Notes: generated from the sequence alone by a model not told the origin. Shown: positions 27,740 through 36,907, counted from the stretch's first letter. The stretch: 45,338 nucleotides of DNA from an uncultured Bacteroidales bacterium (GCA_949282265.1 CASDOZ010000016.1:1-45338), one strand, 5' to 3'. Numbers and translations are program-made.

Positions 27740-28924
27740 CTAATATAAAAATCCAAATAGCCATAACGGGATATTATGACCTTTACCTATTTCTATATTA
27801 TTAATAGCATTATAAACCACATTTGTCACAGGCTTTGCTTTTCCCTCCTCGGAATATACATTGAAAAAATACTGGCCATCTATCATAAACATCGTGTTCC
27901 GCTTCCCCACACATACCTTATGGCTCACATGCAAAGCATTATAGAAAAACGTTTCTATTACACTTTGTTCTTCTGCCGTCCGGGTAGAAATAGCATACAT
28001 TAAATTAGTATTTTGCATATATACACGTGCCGGCTTTTTAGGAAAATGCATATTTTCAGGATATAAAAGATTCAAAAGCCGGGCATCTTGCAAATACTTA
28101 ATGTAATTCATAATCGTAGCCCTCGAAGTCTCTATTTCCTGACTCAAATTACTCACATTCAATGAACAAGGAGTCGTATTCATCAAAATATGCAGAAGTT
28201 TCCTGATTTTGGACAAATACTTCAAATCAATCTGTTTGATTAGCAAAATATCCACTTCAAGCATCATATTCATGGTCTTCAACAGGTTTTCGGAATAGTT
28301 CCGGTTTTCCAGGAAGAAAGGATAAAAACCATGATGCAGGTAATCAGAAAAATACCACAAGGGTTTTACGCTCTTGCAAATGTCTTCGGCAATTTGGGTA
28401 TGATGATATAATATTTCATCTATCGTACAAGTAGGAAAAGAAGTGCCCGCCTGCAAATTCAGATATTCACGAAAAGAAAACCCCCGCAAGTTGTAAGATT
28501 TGACCACGTCGGCCAAATCCTTGTTGTCCTCTATCAAACGCATGACGGAAGAACCAGTAAACACAATATGCAGTTCGGGAAACATATCGTAACACTGGCG
28601 CAGTTCACGCGACCAGTTTTCATATTTGAAAGTTTGGTCTATCAATAAAGTGCGGCCGCCCTGCCGGTAAAATTCGCCGGCAAATTCCAAAAGAGAATGT
28701 TGGGTAAAATAGAAATTGTTGAAATTGATATACAGGCATTTCCGGCTGTTCACATCAAACTTTTCCTTGGCATATTGCAACAAAAAAGTCGTCTTGCCAA
28801 CGCCGCGGCTCCCTTTTATACCAATTAAACGCTGGGACCAATCAATCTCATCCATCAAGACACGGCGCACGGGAGAAACCACGTGCTCAACCAAATACTT
28901 GTGTGTACGATAAAAAGCCTCCAC
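27740..28924 (-). CDS. AAA ATPase with DUF4143-like C-terminus
   Basis: This ATPase of about 394 aa has the Walker A motif GSRGVGKTT and FTGSS as sensor-like segment, followed by a winged-helix-like region (SQEIETSRATIMNYIKYL) and a C-terminal domain as in the DUF4143 family, common and mobile in Bacteroidales. The Walker B segment reads TLLIDQTFKYENW, where most relatives have DE followed by H-K-Y; the catalytic Glu is Gln here. No ATG is in frame near the start. The frame begins with TTG at 28954; I prefer GTG at 28924, giving MEAFYRTH, the usual N-terminus. Function is unknown; such proteins have been discussed in relation to toxin-like or defence roles. Confidence 0.85.
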   Translation of the reverse strand: MEAFYRTHKYLVEHVVSPVRRVLMDEIDWSQRLIGIKGSRGVGKTTFLLQYAKEKFDVNSRKCLYINFNNFYFTQHSLLEFAGEFYRQGGRTLLIDQTFKYENWSRELRQCYDMFPELHIVFTGSSVMRLIEDNKDLADVVKSYNLRGFSFREYLNLQAGTSFPTCTIDEILYHHTQIAEDICKSVKPLWYFSDYLHHGFYPFFLENRNYSENLLKTMNMMLEVDILLIKQIDLKYLSKIRKLLHILMNTTPCSLNVSNLSQEIETSRATIMNYIKYLQDARLLNLLYPENMHFPKKPARVYMQNTNLMYAISTRTAEEQSVIETFFYNALHVSHKVCVGKRNTMFMIDGQYFFNVYSEEGKAKPVTNVVYNAINNIEIGKGHNIPLWLFGFLY

Positions 28925-29001
28925 TATCCTGTCGTTTTTATTTGTCCATGGCAATACGATAAATTGCCTACCTGTCTGAAAACATTTTTCAAATCCGGCG
29001 G

Positions 29002-29032
29002 CAAAGATACTACTTTTTTCGCATTTTGCAAT
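29002..29032 (-). promoter_or_regulatory. Promoter of the AAA ATPase gene
   Basis: Minus strand ATTG (29029-29032), 19 nt, TATCTTTG (29002-29009): exact -7 match and three of four -33 bases. The leader to the GTG at 28924 would be about 70 nt. Confidence 0.55.
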
Positions 29033-29120
29033 GTAGAGATGGCAAAAAAGATATTACATCCACCACATCCATCCCACAGGTATCTATCAAAGAACAGTTT
29101 TCCTGCATTCCTAAGCAACA

Positions 29121-30131
29121 TTACCCTGTAATAGTTTCGGCATCCGCATGGGCGGCATGTTTGTGCCAATTCTCCCCGACTTTCTCCTGGCTATCATTCG
29201 CATAACAATATTTGCAACCGTGAGGGCAAGTATTATACTCGCCAATGTCCTTGCTGACTATGCAACCGCAAAACTGCCGCTGGCCTTTATCCTTGATACG
29301 GCGGGTTTTGATTACTTGCGGCGTTTCGCTAAACATATCCGGCGGCAGGATTTCGATGCCAAGCAACTTCCGCAACCGGTCTTTTTCCGGAAACAGCCGT
29401 ACAATCAGGTCGTCATCGACACATTTGTTGTGCTGGATGCCAAAATGTTCCAAAGCGATCTTTTCACAACAAGTACATAGCTCAAAATGCCAGTCTTTGT
29501 TCAATTCAGCCAATCCCTCCGCAAATTCGAGCATCTCATCCACCGTGAACTCACGCACTTTGACGTTTTCACGTTTCAAGTTGCTCGCCACCCGATGATA
29601 TTCCGATATGTCCACAAAGCTGAACACTAACTTTTCCGTATAGCCGCAAAGGCGGTCGCCAATGTTTTTGATTCTGCCCAACAATGCGGCAACATCCAGC
29701 TTGTCGGTCAGCAACAAAGGATCGAAACGCCAAATGACCCTGCCTTTCCCCAAGCGTCCAACCAGTTCCTTAAAAGTTCCAATACGTTCATCAAGCGGCG
29801 GAAGATTCGGTTCAAGGCCTTCTGTTTCATAATCATTCAACGTGTACTGCACATAATAACCATACGTGGCAAGTTGATCCGTATAATCCAAAAGCGGTTT
29901 CGGATTTTTCGACCAGAAAACAATCAATTCCAAATTTTGATATGAAACATAAGTTTTCCAGTTCGTAAACGGATTCGTCCACGCCGAATAACCTTTTGCC
30001 AGGCGCTTCATAAACCAATCCATATAAAAGGCCGGAATATCCGTCACCCGGCTCGCCGAAATTATGTAAGGTGCATTCGCGTATGCCTCGCTGCCATCAT
30101 CCAGCATTATTTTAACCTTCTCCCAAGCCAT
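29121..30131 (-). CDS. DUF1848 family protein with C-terminal CxxxCxxC motif
   Basis: The product is 336 aa from MAWEKVKIMLDD; the frame continues 49 codons upstream through sequence that does not look like this family. It matches DUF1848: IISASRVTDIPAFYMDWF near the N-terminus, IVFWSKNPKP, and RFDPLL in the middle. The C-terminus carries CPHGCKYCYAN, a CxxxCxxC arrangement like the [4Fe-4S] ligand set of radical SAM enzymes but placed at the end of the chain. Other cysteines are at LCTCCEK. The function is unknown; a metal-cluster enzyme is plausible. It is divergent from the zinc transporter gene. Confidence 0.87.
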   Translation of the reverse strand: MAWEKVKIMLDDGSEAYANAPYIISASRVTDIPAFYMDWFMKRLAKGYSAWTNPFTNWKTYVSYQNLELIVFWSKNPKPLLDYTDQLATYGYYVQYTLNDYETEGLEPNLPPLDERIGTFKELVGRLGKGRVIWRFDPLLLTDKLDVAALLGRIKNIGDRLCGYTEKLVFSFVDISEYHRVASNLKRENVKVREFTVDEMLEFAEGLAELNKDWHFELCTCCEKIALEHFGIQHNKCVDDDLIVRLFPEKDRLRKLLGIEILPPDMFSETPQVIKTRRIKDKGQRQFCGCIVSKDIGEYNTCPHGCKYCYANDSQEKVGENWHKHAAHADAETITG

Positions 30132-30316
30132 AAAATCAAGCTCTGAAAAAACATTCTTTTCAACCACCAAAGTTAAAAATAATTTTCTGTATATCCGCAA
30201 AAAAACACGCAGGACATCCCGGTTTTTTCCATCTGCCGGAAATAACTTCGTGAAAAACACCGACAAACCATCTAGCAAGCCGCCACCAAAGAAAACGTGA
30301 AAATAACATCGGAAAA

Positions 30317-30347
30317 TTTGAACGAGCCGCGGAAAATGCTACTTTTG
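30317..30347 (+). promoter_or_regulatory. Promoter of the zinc transporter operon
   Basis: TTTG (30317-30320), 19 nt, TACTTTTG (30340-30347) match the Bacteroidota consensus exactly. It also decides the start: the ATG at 30297 lies upstream of the promoter, so translation must begin at 30375. Confidence 0.82.
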
Positions 30348-30374
30348 CCCCCGTATTACCAAAAAGAAGATTTT

Positions 30375-31172
30375 ATGTTTGAATCAACCATTTGGATTGC
30401 TCTACTGATAACATCATTTGCCGGATTAAGCACAGGAATTGGCGGACTGCTACCCTATTTCTCCAAAACGACCAACACGACTTTGCTGTCGATCGCGCTC
30501 GGATTTTCGGCCGGTGTTATGATTTACGTATCGTTCGTCGATTTATTTCCGCAAGCGCTTGACCTGCTTACCACCGGATTTCCCAAACATGCTGATTTTT
30601 GGATGGTCATTGCCTTTTTCGGCGGAATCGCGTGCATCTACTTGATTGACATGCTGGTGCCCGAGGCCGAAAATCCGCACGAAGTGCACACTGCCGAAGA
30701 AATCCAGGCGGCACAAACCAAACAACCGCTGAAACGCATTGGCATATTGATGGCGCTCGCCGTTTCCATACACAATTTCCCGGAAGGCATGGCTACCTTC
30801 ACTTCGGCCATGGTAGCCATTGATGTGGCCATTCCAATTGCCGTGGCCATTGCCATACACAACATTCCGGAAGGCATTGCCGTGGCCATGCCCATTTACT
30901 ACGCGACAGGCAACCGCAAAAAAGCTTTCCTGGCATCGTTGTTTTCCGGCCTTGCCGAACCGGTTGGCGGCCTGCTCGGATTCCTTGTATTGCGCCCGTT
31001 CCTCACGCCGACAGTATTAGGCATCTTGCTGGCTGCCGTGGCCGGCATCATGGTTTTCATCTCGGTGGATGAACTGCTGCCAAACGCCGAAAAATACGGG
31101 AAGCACCATTATTCATTAGGCGGTTTTATCGGCGGGATGGCCATTATGGCACTCAGTTTACTGATCCTATGA
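30375..31172 (+). CDS. zupT: ZIP-family zinc (metal) transporter ZupT
   Basis: This 265-aa transporter starts at MFESTIWIALL; the longer frame from 30297 would start before the promoter. It has about eight transmembrane segments. The two ZIP metal-pathway motifs are intact: HNFPEGM in TM4 and HNIPEGI in TM5. A short charged loop lies between TM3 and TM4. It would import Zn2+ and perhaps other divalent metals across the inner membrane. Its stop overlaps the start of the MetH-activation gene by 4 nt (ATGA), so the two are translated together. No Zur-like operator could be recognised. Confidence 0.94.
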   Translation: MFESTIWIALLITSFAGLSTGIGGLLPYFSKTTNTTLLSIALGFSAGVMIYVSFVDLFPQALDLLTTGFPKHADFWMVIAFFGGIACIYLIDMLVPEAENPHEVHTAEEIQAAQTKQPLKRIGILMALAVSIHNFPEGMATFTSAMVAIDVAIPIAVAIAIHNIPEGIAVAMPIYYATGNRKKAFLASLFSGLAEPVGGLLGFLVLRPFLTPTVLGILLAAVAGIMVFISVDELLPNAEKYGKHHYSLGGFIGGMAIMALSLLIL

Positions 31173-31999
31173 AGACAGAAAAAGAACATATCAACCTGCG
31201 CACTATCATTCCTTATATCAACTGGAAATTCTTTTTCCATGCCTGGAAAATTGCAGGGAATTACGACGGCATAGAAACTCTGTGCGATTGCGAGGCATGT
31301 ACAGCCGCGTGGCTGCAAAGATTCACGTTACAAGAACGGGCAAAAGCGGAAGAAGCATTGAAGCTATTCCGGGATGCGCAAGCCTGCCTCCGCGTAATGG
31401 CACAGAAACAAACCGTGCAGATTTCTGCCTTGTGGACATTCCTGCCAGCCAAATCGGAAGGAGATGACATCGCCATCGACACGCCGGACGGGACAATCCA
31501 CTTGCCGACCCTGCGGCAACAAAAACTGAACGAACGTGGCGAGTGTGCAGCTTTGGCCGATTTCGTATCGCCTACGCAAGACGAAGTCGGCTTTTTCGCA
31601 TTGTCGGTCCAAGATACCGGCAACACATCCAATGACTTGTATGACAACCTGCTGCGTGAAACTATCTGCAACCGGCTGGCAGAAGCAGCTGCAGAATACT
31701 TACACAAGAAAACCCTGGGAGACAGCGGCATACGTCCAGCCGTAGGTTACCCATCACTACCCGACCAATCCTTGATTTTTGAAATAGACAAAATCCTCGA
31801 TTTATCGCAAATCGGCATCCGGCTGACCGAAAACGGTGCCATGGAACCCCTTTCAAGCATTTGCGGCCTATATATCAAACATCCGGAAGCCTATTATTTC
31901 ATGGTGGGCAAAATCAGCGATGAGCAACTGGAAGCATACGCCCGCAAACGGGGAAAAAGCACAACAGAAATGCGCAAATGGTTGGCCAAGCACCTATAA
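31169..31999 (+). CDS. Free-standing B12-dependent methionine synthase activation domain
   Basis: This 276-aa protein matches the C-terminal activation domain of MetH (Met_synt_B12). Seen in it are LRTIIPYINWKFFFHAW near the N-terminus, the SAM-binding RPAVGYPSLPDQ block (about 191-202), and a late segment MEPLSSICGLYIKHPEAYYF. In the family this domain binds SAM and helps reductively methylate inactive cob(II)alamin on MetH. Here it is a separate protein, slightly shorter than the MetH domain; the rest of MetH must be elsewhere. It overlaps the zupT gene. Because MetH is also a zinc enzyme, the pairing with a zinc importer may be meaningful, though this is inference. Confidence 0.88.
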   Translation: MKTEKEHINLRTIIPYINWKFFFHAWKIAGNYDGIETLCDCEACTAAWLQRFTLQERAKAEEALKLFRDAQACLRVMAQKQTVQISALWTFLPAKSEGDDIAIDTPDGTIHLPTLRQQKLNERGECAALADFVSPTQDEVGFFALSVQDTGNTSNDLYDNLLRETICNRLAEAAAEYLHKKTLGDSGIRPAVGYPSLPDQSLIFEIDKILDLSQIGIRLTENGAMEPLSSICGLYIKHPEAYYFMVGKISDEQLEAYARKRGKSTTEMRKWLAKHL

Positions 32000-32067
32000 A
32001 CACAAAAAAAGCCTTACCGGAAGCATCCGCAAGACTAAACCGACAACAGCATATCACAACTGAAAAT

Positions 32068-32757
32068 TTATTTTTCCGCCATCGGCTTCGTTATGTGAAA
32101 CAGACGGTCAACAACCGACAAAAACACATACCAGACAATCAGCCAACACAACGCCTTTTGCAGGAAAACGGCCAACAATATGATGCAACCAACCAGAAAC
32201 ACAAAACGCAACTTATTGTCCTGCCAACTGAGATTTTTGAATTTCAACGAGAAAAGCGGGAATTCCGCTACCAAGAACAGACTCATCAGCACAGCCAACA
32301 CCATAATTATATATGGCGGCAAGAATGTTGCATATGCATACATAAGACCGCCCCAGAACAAAGCATTGGCCGGAGTCGGCATACCGATAAATGAGGTTGT
32401 CTGCCGTTCATCAAGGTTGAATTTTGCCAAACGCAAGGCAGAAAACACTGGAATCAGAAATGCGACAAACGGCAAATATGGGTTCTGCAAATGTTCTGAC
32501 AAATAGACATAAACAATCACTCCCGGCAACAAACCAAAACTGGCCATGTCGGCCAACGAATCCAGTTCCTTGCCGATAGCGGAATATGCTTTCAGTGCAC
32601 GCGCGGCCAAACCATCCATAAAATCAAAAAACGCCGCCAGAATCATAAACAGCAACGCGGCATCGAAGCGCGCAGAAAAAGCAAACACGATGGCTATGCA
32701 ACCGGAAAACAAATTCAAACACGTAATCGTGTTCGGGAGATGCTTGATAATATTCAT
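32068..32757 (-). CDS. pssA: CDP-diacylglycerol-serine O-phosphatidyltransferase
   Basis: This 229-aa membrane enzyme makes phosphatidylserine from CDP-diacylglycerol and serine, the precursor of phosphatidylethanolamine. The CDP-alcohol phosphatidyltransferase signature D-x2-D-G-x2-A-R-x8-G-x3-D-x3-D is present as DFMDGLAAR with G and the two D residues in IGKELDSLAD (about 45-71). Several hydrophobic segments follow, as expected for the type II enzyme. A -7 element TATTTTTG lies at 32785-32792 (minus), about 28 nt upstream. Confidence 0.95.
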   Translation of the reverse strand: MNIIKHLPNTITCLNLFSGCIAIVFAFSARFDAALLFMILAAFFDFMDGLAARALKAYSAIGKELDSLADMASFGLLPGVIVYVYLSEHLQNPYLPFVAFLIPVFSALRLAKFNLDERQTTSFIGMPTPANALFWGGLMYAYATFLPPYIIMVLAVLMSLFLVAEFPLFSLKFKNLSWQDNKLRFVFLVGCIILLAVFLQKALCWLIVWYVFLSVVDRLFHITKPMAEK

Positions 32758-32784
32758 AATATCATAATAGAAGAATTAACGCGG

Positions 32785-32792
32785 CAAAAATA
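32785..32792 (-). promoter_or_regulatory. -7 promoter element of pssA
   Basis: Minus strand TATTTTTG followed by CCGCG matches TAnnTTTG. No TTTG is at the usual distance. Confidence 0.4.
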
Positions 32793-32849
32793 CGACTTTT
32801 AGTTCAATAAAGCATTATTGGGAAAGAAAGTTTATCTGACAACAGGAGA

Positions 32850-32888
32850 CACAAAGAACGAGTCATTAATACTATGACTCGTTCTTTG

Positions 32889-32890
<2 letters not shown>
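32850..32890 (-). terminator. 17-bp perfect hairpin at the 3' end of tRNA-Arg
   Basis: CACAAAGAACGAGTCAT and ATGACTCGTTCTTTGTG form a perfect 17-bp stem with a 7-nt loop. On the minus strand it begins within the last two tRNA bases and has no T run afterwards. It may be a terminator or a processing signal. Confidence 0.6.
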
Positions 32891-32962
<72 letters not shown>

Positions 32963-32985
32963 AGAGCACGCCTGAAAAAGTGGTG

Positions 32986-33017
32986 CAAAAATACGCTTTT
33001 TGAAAAAACTACGCAAA
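32986..33017 (-). promoter_or_regulatory. Promoter of tRNA-Arg
   Basis: Minus strand TTTG (33014-33017), 20 nt, TATTTTTG (32986-32993), about 24 nt before the tRNA 5' end. Confidence 0.7.
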
Positions 33018-33152
33018 CTTTTTCTGCAAATCTTGCTGAAACAAGCTGACTAGCCCGCCATACCGACACTATCAGCAAACCACTTCGAATACACAAAATC
33101 TAATTTTTTTTGAACCTGCCACCCCAAACTCAAAATGGCGTTAACCAATAAA

Positions 33153-33202
33153 GCCGAAGTGTTAAAATCGGGCAAATCACGTCCGATTTTAACACTTTCG
33201 GC
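33153..33202. repeat. Long palindrome upstream of htrA
   Basis: The left arm (33153-33171) and right arm (33183-33202) pair over 19 bp with one bulged base; the loop is 11 nt. The core is GTGTTAAAATCGG and its complement. It lies 60 nt before the htrA start and not after a plus-strand gene, so a regulatory role (operator or leader hairpin) is more likely than termination. Confidence 0.6.
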
Positions 33203-33261
33203 ATGCGCTTTGAATAACCCCCGACTGTTATAAAAAATCTATTCTCAAATATACAACAGAT

Positions 33262-34749
33262 ATGAAAACGAATTATTTAAAAACTATTGGACTTATTATC
33301 CTTGTTGCAGGAATAAGCGCAAGTACAACCTTGCTTACCCAACGTTACACACAAAGCAAACAAACCGAACAAACCACCAACAGCGATACAACTGGCATAC
33401 CAACAGGATATGCAAAATTCGCTTCCATCACACCAGCCGGCGATACAGACTTCACTGTTGCTGCAGAATTGTCAGTAAACGCCGTAGTACACATCAAAAC
33501 CAAATATCCGGCACAAAAACAGTATTATTCCGGTGACCCATTTTTTGAATGGTTTTTCGGCCGGCCACAATACGAAGAACGCGAAGTTCCACAACAACAA
33601 GGTTCTGGATCTGGTGTTATCATTTCACAAGATGGCTACATCGTTACAAACAACCACGTAATTGAAAATTCAAATGACATCGAGGTCGTACTTAACGATA
33701 AACGCAGCTTCAAAGCGGAATTAGTTGGAACCGATCCCAATACGGACATCGCCTTGCTGAAAATAGATGCGACAGGATTGCCAGTCATATTATTCGGTAA
33801 TTCTGACAACTTGAAAGTCGGTGAATGGGTGCTGGCTGTCGGCAACCCGTTCAACCTGACTTCCACCGTAACCGCTGGTATCGTGTCGGCCAAAGCACGT
33901 AACATTAACATTATAAATGCAGAAATGAGCATAGAATCCTTTATACAGACCGATGCTGCCGTCAATCCTGGCAATAGCGGCGGCGCGCTGGTCAATACGC
34001 GCGGTGAGTTAGTAGGCATCAACACAGCAATTGCCTCACGTACAGGGTCATATAGCGGATATTCGTTTGCCGTCCCAACAAGTATCGTACAAAAAGTCGT
34101 GGCCGACATCAAACAGTATGGAACTGTACAACGTGCTGTATTAGGTGTACAAATACAAAATATCACGGACGAATTAGCCAAGGATAAAGACTTGGGCACT
34201 TTAGATGGTGTTTATGTAAGCGATGTAGTTGAAATGAGTTCTGCTGCCATAGCAGGCATAAAAAAAGGCGATATTATTACAAAAATAAACAGCACACCCG
34301 TAAAATCAGCATCTGAGCTTCAAGAACAAATTGGGCGGTACAGACCCGGCGACAAAGTACAAGTTGAGTTGATACGCAATAAGAAAACGCAAGTTTTGGA
34401 AGCCACGTTGAAAAACCGTCAAGGTACAACAGATGTTGTCAGAAGCAACAGCGACATTGACGTACTCGGAGTGAAATTCGATGAAGTCGGCGAGAAAACC
34501 AGACGTGCGTTAGGCATTTCATACGGATTACAAGTCAAAGAACTGAAAAAAGGGAAAATGCAAACAGCTGGCATAAAACAAGGGTTTATAATCCTGAAAG
34601 TAAACAATATGCCTATACGTTCAGAGAATGACATGGAATCGATTTTCAAAGCTGCACAGCAAAACAGCGAACGCGAAAAAGTATTGTTCATTGCTGGTGT
34701 ATATCCCAACGGACAAGTCGCTTATTATGCTATAAATCTAGCTGAATAA
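33262..34749 (+). CDS. degP: Periplasmic serine protease DegP/HtrA
   Basis: This 495-aa protein of the Do/HtrA family has an N-terminal signal/anchor segment (about 7-26), a trypsin-like domain with catalytic H132 (NNHVIENS), D162 (NTDIALLKID) and S239 (GNSGGALV), then two PDZ domains (about 285-375 and 400-490). It degrades or refolds damaged envelope proteins. Length is typical for Bacteroidota. No TAnnTTTG promoter was found immediately upstream; instead a large palindrome lies at 33153-33202, so control may differ from housekeeping genes. rpoD follows with its own promoter. Confidence 0.95.
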   Translation: MKTNYLKTIGLIILVAGISASTTLLTQRYTQSKQTEQTTNSDTTGIPTGYAKFASITPAGDTDFTVAAELSVNAVVHIKTKYPAQKQYYSGDPFFEWFFGRPQYEEREVPQQQGSGSGVIISQDGYIVTNNHVIENSNDIEVVLNDKRSFKAELVGTDPNTDIALLKIDATGLPVILFGNSDNLKVGEWVLAVGNPFNLTSTVTAGIVSAKARNINIINAEMSIESFIQTDAAVNPGNSGGALVNTRGELVGINTAIASRTGSYSGYSFAVPTSIVQKVVADIKQYGTVQRAVLGVQIQNITDELAKDKDLGTLDGVYVSDVVEMSSAAIAGIKKGDIITKINSTPVKSASELQEQIGRYRPGDKVQVELIRNKKTQVLEATLKNRQGTTDVVRSNSDIDVLGVKFDEVGEKTRRALGISYGLQVKELKKGKMQTAGIKQGFIILKVNNMPIRSENDMESIFKAAQQNSEREKVLFIAGVYPNGQVAYYAINLAE

Positions 34750-34874
34750 ATTCTATGTAAAAAATATTTTTTAGTTTCCGGAGAACATTTTTGTCAGTTT
34801 AATTGTTATATGACAAATATATTCTCCGGAAATATTTACGTTATAAATAGAGTTTTTTAAGGTTGAATTTTCAT

Positions 34875-34905
34875 TTTGACAAACAAAAAAAAACAACTAC
34901 TTTTG
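34875..34905 (+). promoter_or_regulatory. Promoter of rpoD
   Basis: TTTG (34875-34878), 19 nt, TACTTTTG (34898-34905), followed by CAGCC: a perfect Bacteroidota housekeeping promoter, 22 nt before the ATG at 34928. The sigma factor gene therefore seems to be read by its own product. Confidence 0.85.
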
Positions 34906-34927
34906 CAGCCCTAAAATTTAGATTGCA

Positions 34928-35788
34928 ATGAGACAGCTAAAAATCACAAAATCAATCACTAACAGAGAAAGCGCTTCCCTTGACAAATATTTGCAGGAAA
35001 TTGGACGTGAAGAACTAATTACCGTTGAAGAAGAAGTTGAGCTTGCACAACGTATCCGTAACGGTGACCGTATTGCTTTGGAAAAGTTGACACGCGCCAA
35101 CCTACGTTTTGTAGTTTCCGTAGCCAAGCAATACCAAAATCAAGGATTAAGCCTTCCCGACTTAATCAACGAAGGAAATTTAGGATTGATCAAAGCAGCC
35201 GAGAAATTCGATGAAACCCGTGGATTCAAATTCATTTCGTATGCTGTGTGGTGGATCCGGCAATCCATTTTACAAGCGTTGGCCGAACAATCGCGCATTG
35301 TACGCCTGCCACTGAACCAAGTCGGCTCGCTGAATAAGATAAACAAGGCATTCTCCAAATTCGAACAAGAAAATGAGCGCAAACCTTCTGCAGAAGAGTT
35401 AGCCGAAGAGTTGGACATTCCGGTGGATAAAATTGCAGACACATTGAAAATGTCAGGACGCCACATATCAGTGGACGCACCGTTCGTAGAAGGCGAAGAT
35501 AACTGCCTGATAGATGTAATGGTAAACGAAGATGCACCAAATGCAGACCGCGGACTCATCAACGAATCACTGGCTAAGGAAATAGACCGAGCACTAAGTA
35601 CGCTTTCTGAACGTGAAAGCGATATCGTAAAAAAATTCTTCGGTTTGGGCGTACCAGAAATGACACTTGAAGAAATTGGCGACGAATTTGGACTGACGCG
35701 CGAACGTGTACGCCAAATAAAAGAAAAAGCTATACGCAGGTTACGAAACAACTCACGCTGCAAACTGCTGAAAGGCTATTTAGGATAA
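34928..35788 (+). CDS. rpoD: Primary sigma factor RpoD (SigA)
   Basis: This 286-aa sigma-70 factor has the short form typical of Bacteroidota, lacking a long region 1.1. Region 1.2 (about residues 18-45, [15 protein letters not shown]), region 2 ([15 protein letters not shown], then [20 protein letters not shown] and [10 protein letters not shown]), region 3 and region 4 with the [22 protein letters not shown] are all visible. It directs RNA polymerase to TTTG/TAnnTTTG promoters seen across this window. A palindromic terminator follows. Confidence 0.97.
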   Translation: MRQLKITKSITNRESASLDKYLQEIGREELITVEEEVELAQRIRNGDRIALEKLTRANLRFVVSVAKQYQNQGLSLPDLINEGNLGLIKAAEKFDETRGFKFISYAVWWIRQSILQALAEQSRIVRLPLNQVGSLNKINKAFSKFEQENERKPSAEELAEELDIPVDKIADTLKMSGRHISVDAPFVEGEDNCLIDVMVNEDAPNADRGLINESLAKEIDRALSTLSERESDIVKKFFGLGVPEMTLEEIGDEFGLTRERVRQIKEKAIRRLRNNSRCKLLKGYLG

Positions 35789-35818
35789 AAGGCAACAAAC
35801 TTTCCACATCAAAATAAG

Positions 35819-35846
35819 AAAGCGGTTTAGAATTCTAAACCGCTTT
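35819..35846 (+). terminator. Terminator of rpoD
   Basis: AAAGCGGTTTAG and CTAAACCGCTTT around AATT form a 28-nt perfect palindrome, 30 nt after the stop, followed by CTTTG. Confidence 0.8.
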
Positions 35847-36286
35847 CTTTGTATTTAGAAATCGGTCTATTCTTCCTAACGGCTTAAACCATACAAAGAC
35901 TCAAATAACACAAAAGCTCCATTAACACGTTATCAAATGCAAACAATAAAAAAAATAAATCACCGCAACTTCCTTTTATCCATATTTGGCTGTCTTCTAT
36001 ATATATTACTCAAATACCCCAAAACTATCATTTATGAAAAAAGGACTTGTTTTTCTCTTATGCTATTTTCATTCCTAGTAAATACCTAATTCTATAATAG
36101 AATGCATTGGATCAAACCATTTATTGTGTATGAGCATTCCCATATGATATTCCAAATAGTAACAATAATATTTTCCAAATTTCAGTTTAGAACTGAGAAT
36201 CAATACCAATATTATCCATATCTATAAACATTTAAGCTTATTAATTAGGACAAATTTTACTATCATATTTAACACATATATATACC
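35847..36286. other. AT-rich intergenic region
   Basis: No convincing gene. A 14-codon frame at 36034-36078 (MKKGLVFLLCYFHS) resembles the start of a signal peptide and may be a remnant. Two small palindromes are present: ATTCTATAATAGAAT at 36089-36103 and TCAGTTTAGAACTGA at 36182-36196. No TAnnTTTG promoter was found near the next gene. Confidence 0.4.
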
Positions 36287-36907
36287 ATGAATAAATTATC
36301 TTCAAAACTATTATTTACTGCCGGTTTATTGATTTCCTCTATCATAAACATATCTGCAGAAACACCCTTAAAATCAGAAAACATTAATGATTATATTTCG
36401 GAGAATCCTTTTGAAACAATGATCCGACTTGGCCGAATGTACTCCGATAACCCTTTATACCAAATGCCAAACGGGAACACAGGTACATGTTTCATTACAA
36501 CTGCAACCACAACTGGCGATGGCGTTATACATCCACTCAATTATACACGCGATAGCTCACCTGGCAAATATTTTGTTATTGTTTCCAAAGAAACAAGCCT
36601 CATAAACCGTGATAACATATTCATTTTATCCATTACGCTAAACGTCGACCCAACCTCACAAATACTAACATTATTTACTGATTGGGACAGGGATGGAGAG
36701 TTTGAAAAGGAAACGGCCCTACCCATATTGGACATACCAAGCAAAACAGCTAACTACACATTAGCCGTTCCTGCCACAGCGAGCCCCGGAAAGACAAGAA
36801 TCCGGATTCAATTGGAACAAAAAACTCCGGCATCTAATTGTGCCAATATCAACGAGGGCATAGTATATGATTTTGTAATATTCATAATGGAAGCTACACA
36901 ATCATAG
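36287..36907 (+). CDS. Secreted GEVED-like domain protein
   Basis: This 206-aa secreted protein has a signal peptide ending near NISAE. The second half resembles the GEVED domain: LFTDWDRDGEFEKE (about 130-143), then PGKTRIRIQL (about 167-176) and NEGIVYDFVIFIM in place of the usual GEVEDY. GEVED domains are beta-sandwiches found in large secreted Bacteroidota proteins; here one stands almost alone, with the closing motif altered. Its role is unknown. It precedes a sulfatase by 69 nt in an AT-rich block, so joint transfer and co-expression are possible. Confidence 0.75.
   Translation: MNKLSSKLLFTAGLLISSIINISAETPLKSENINDYISENPFETMIRLGRMYSDNPLYQMPNGNTGTCFITTATTTGDGVIHPLNYTRDSSPGKYFVIVSKETSLINRDNIFILSITLNVDPTSQILTLFTDWDRDGEFEKETALPILDIPSKTANYTLAVPATASPGKTRIRIQLEQKTPASNCANINEGIVYDFVIFIMEATQS

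Noticed and set aside
30297-30374. Upstream start of the zinc transporter
   Set aside because: A perfect promoter at 30317-30347 lies inside this stretch, so it cannot be part of the main transcript.
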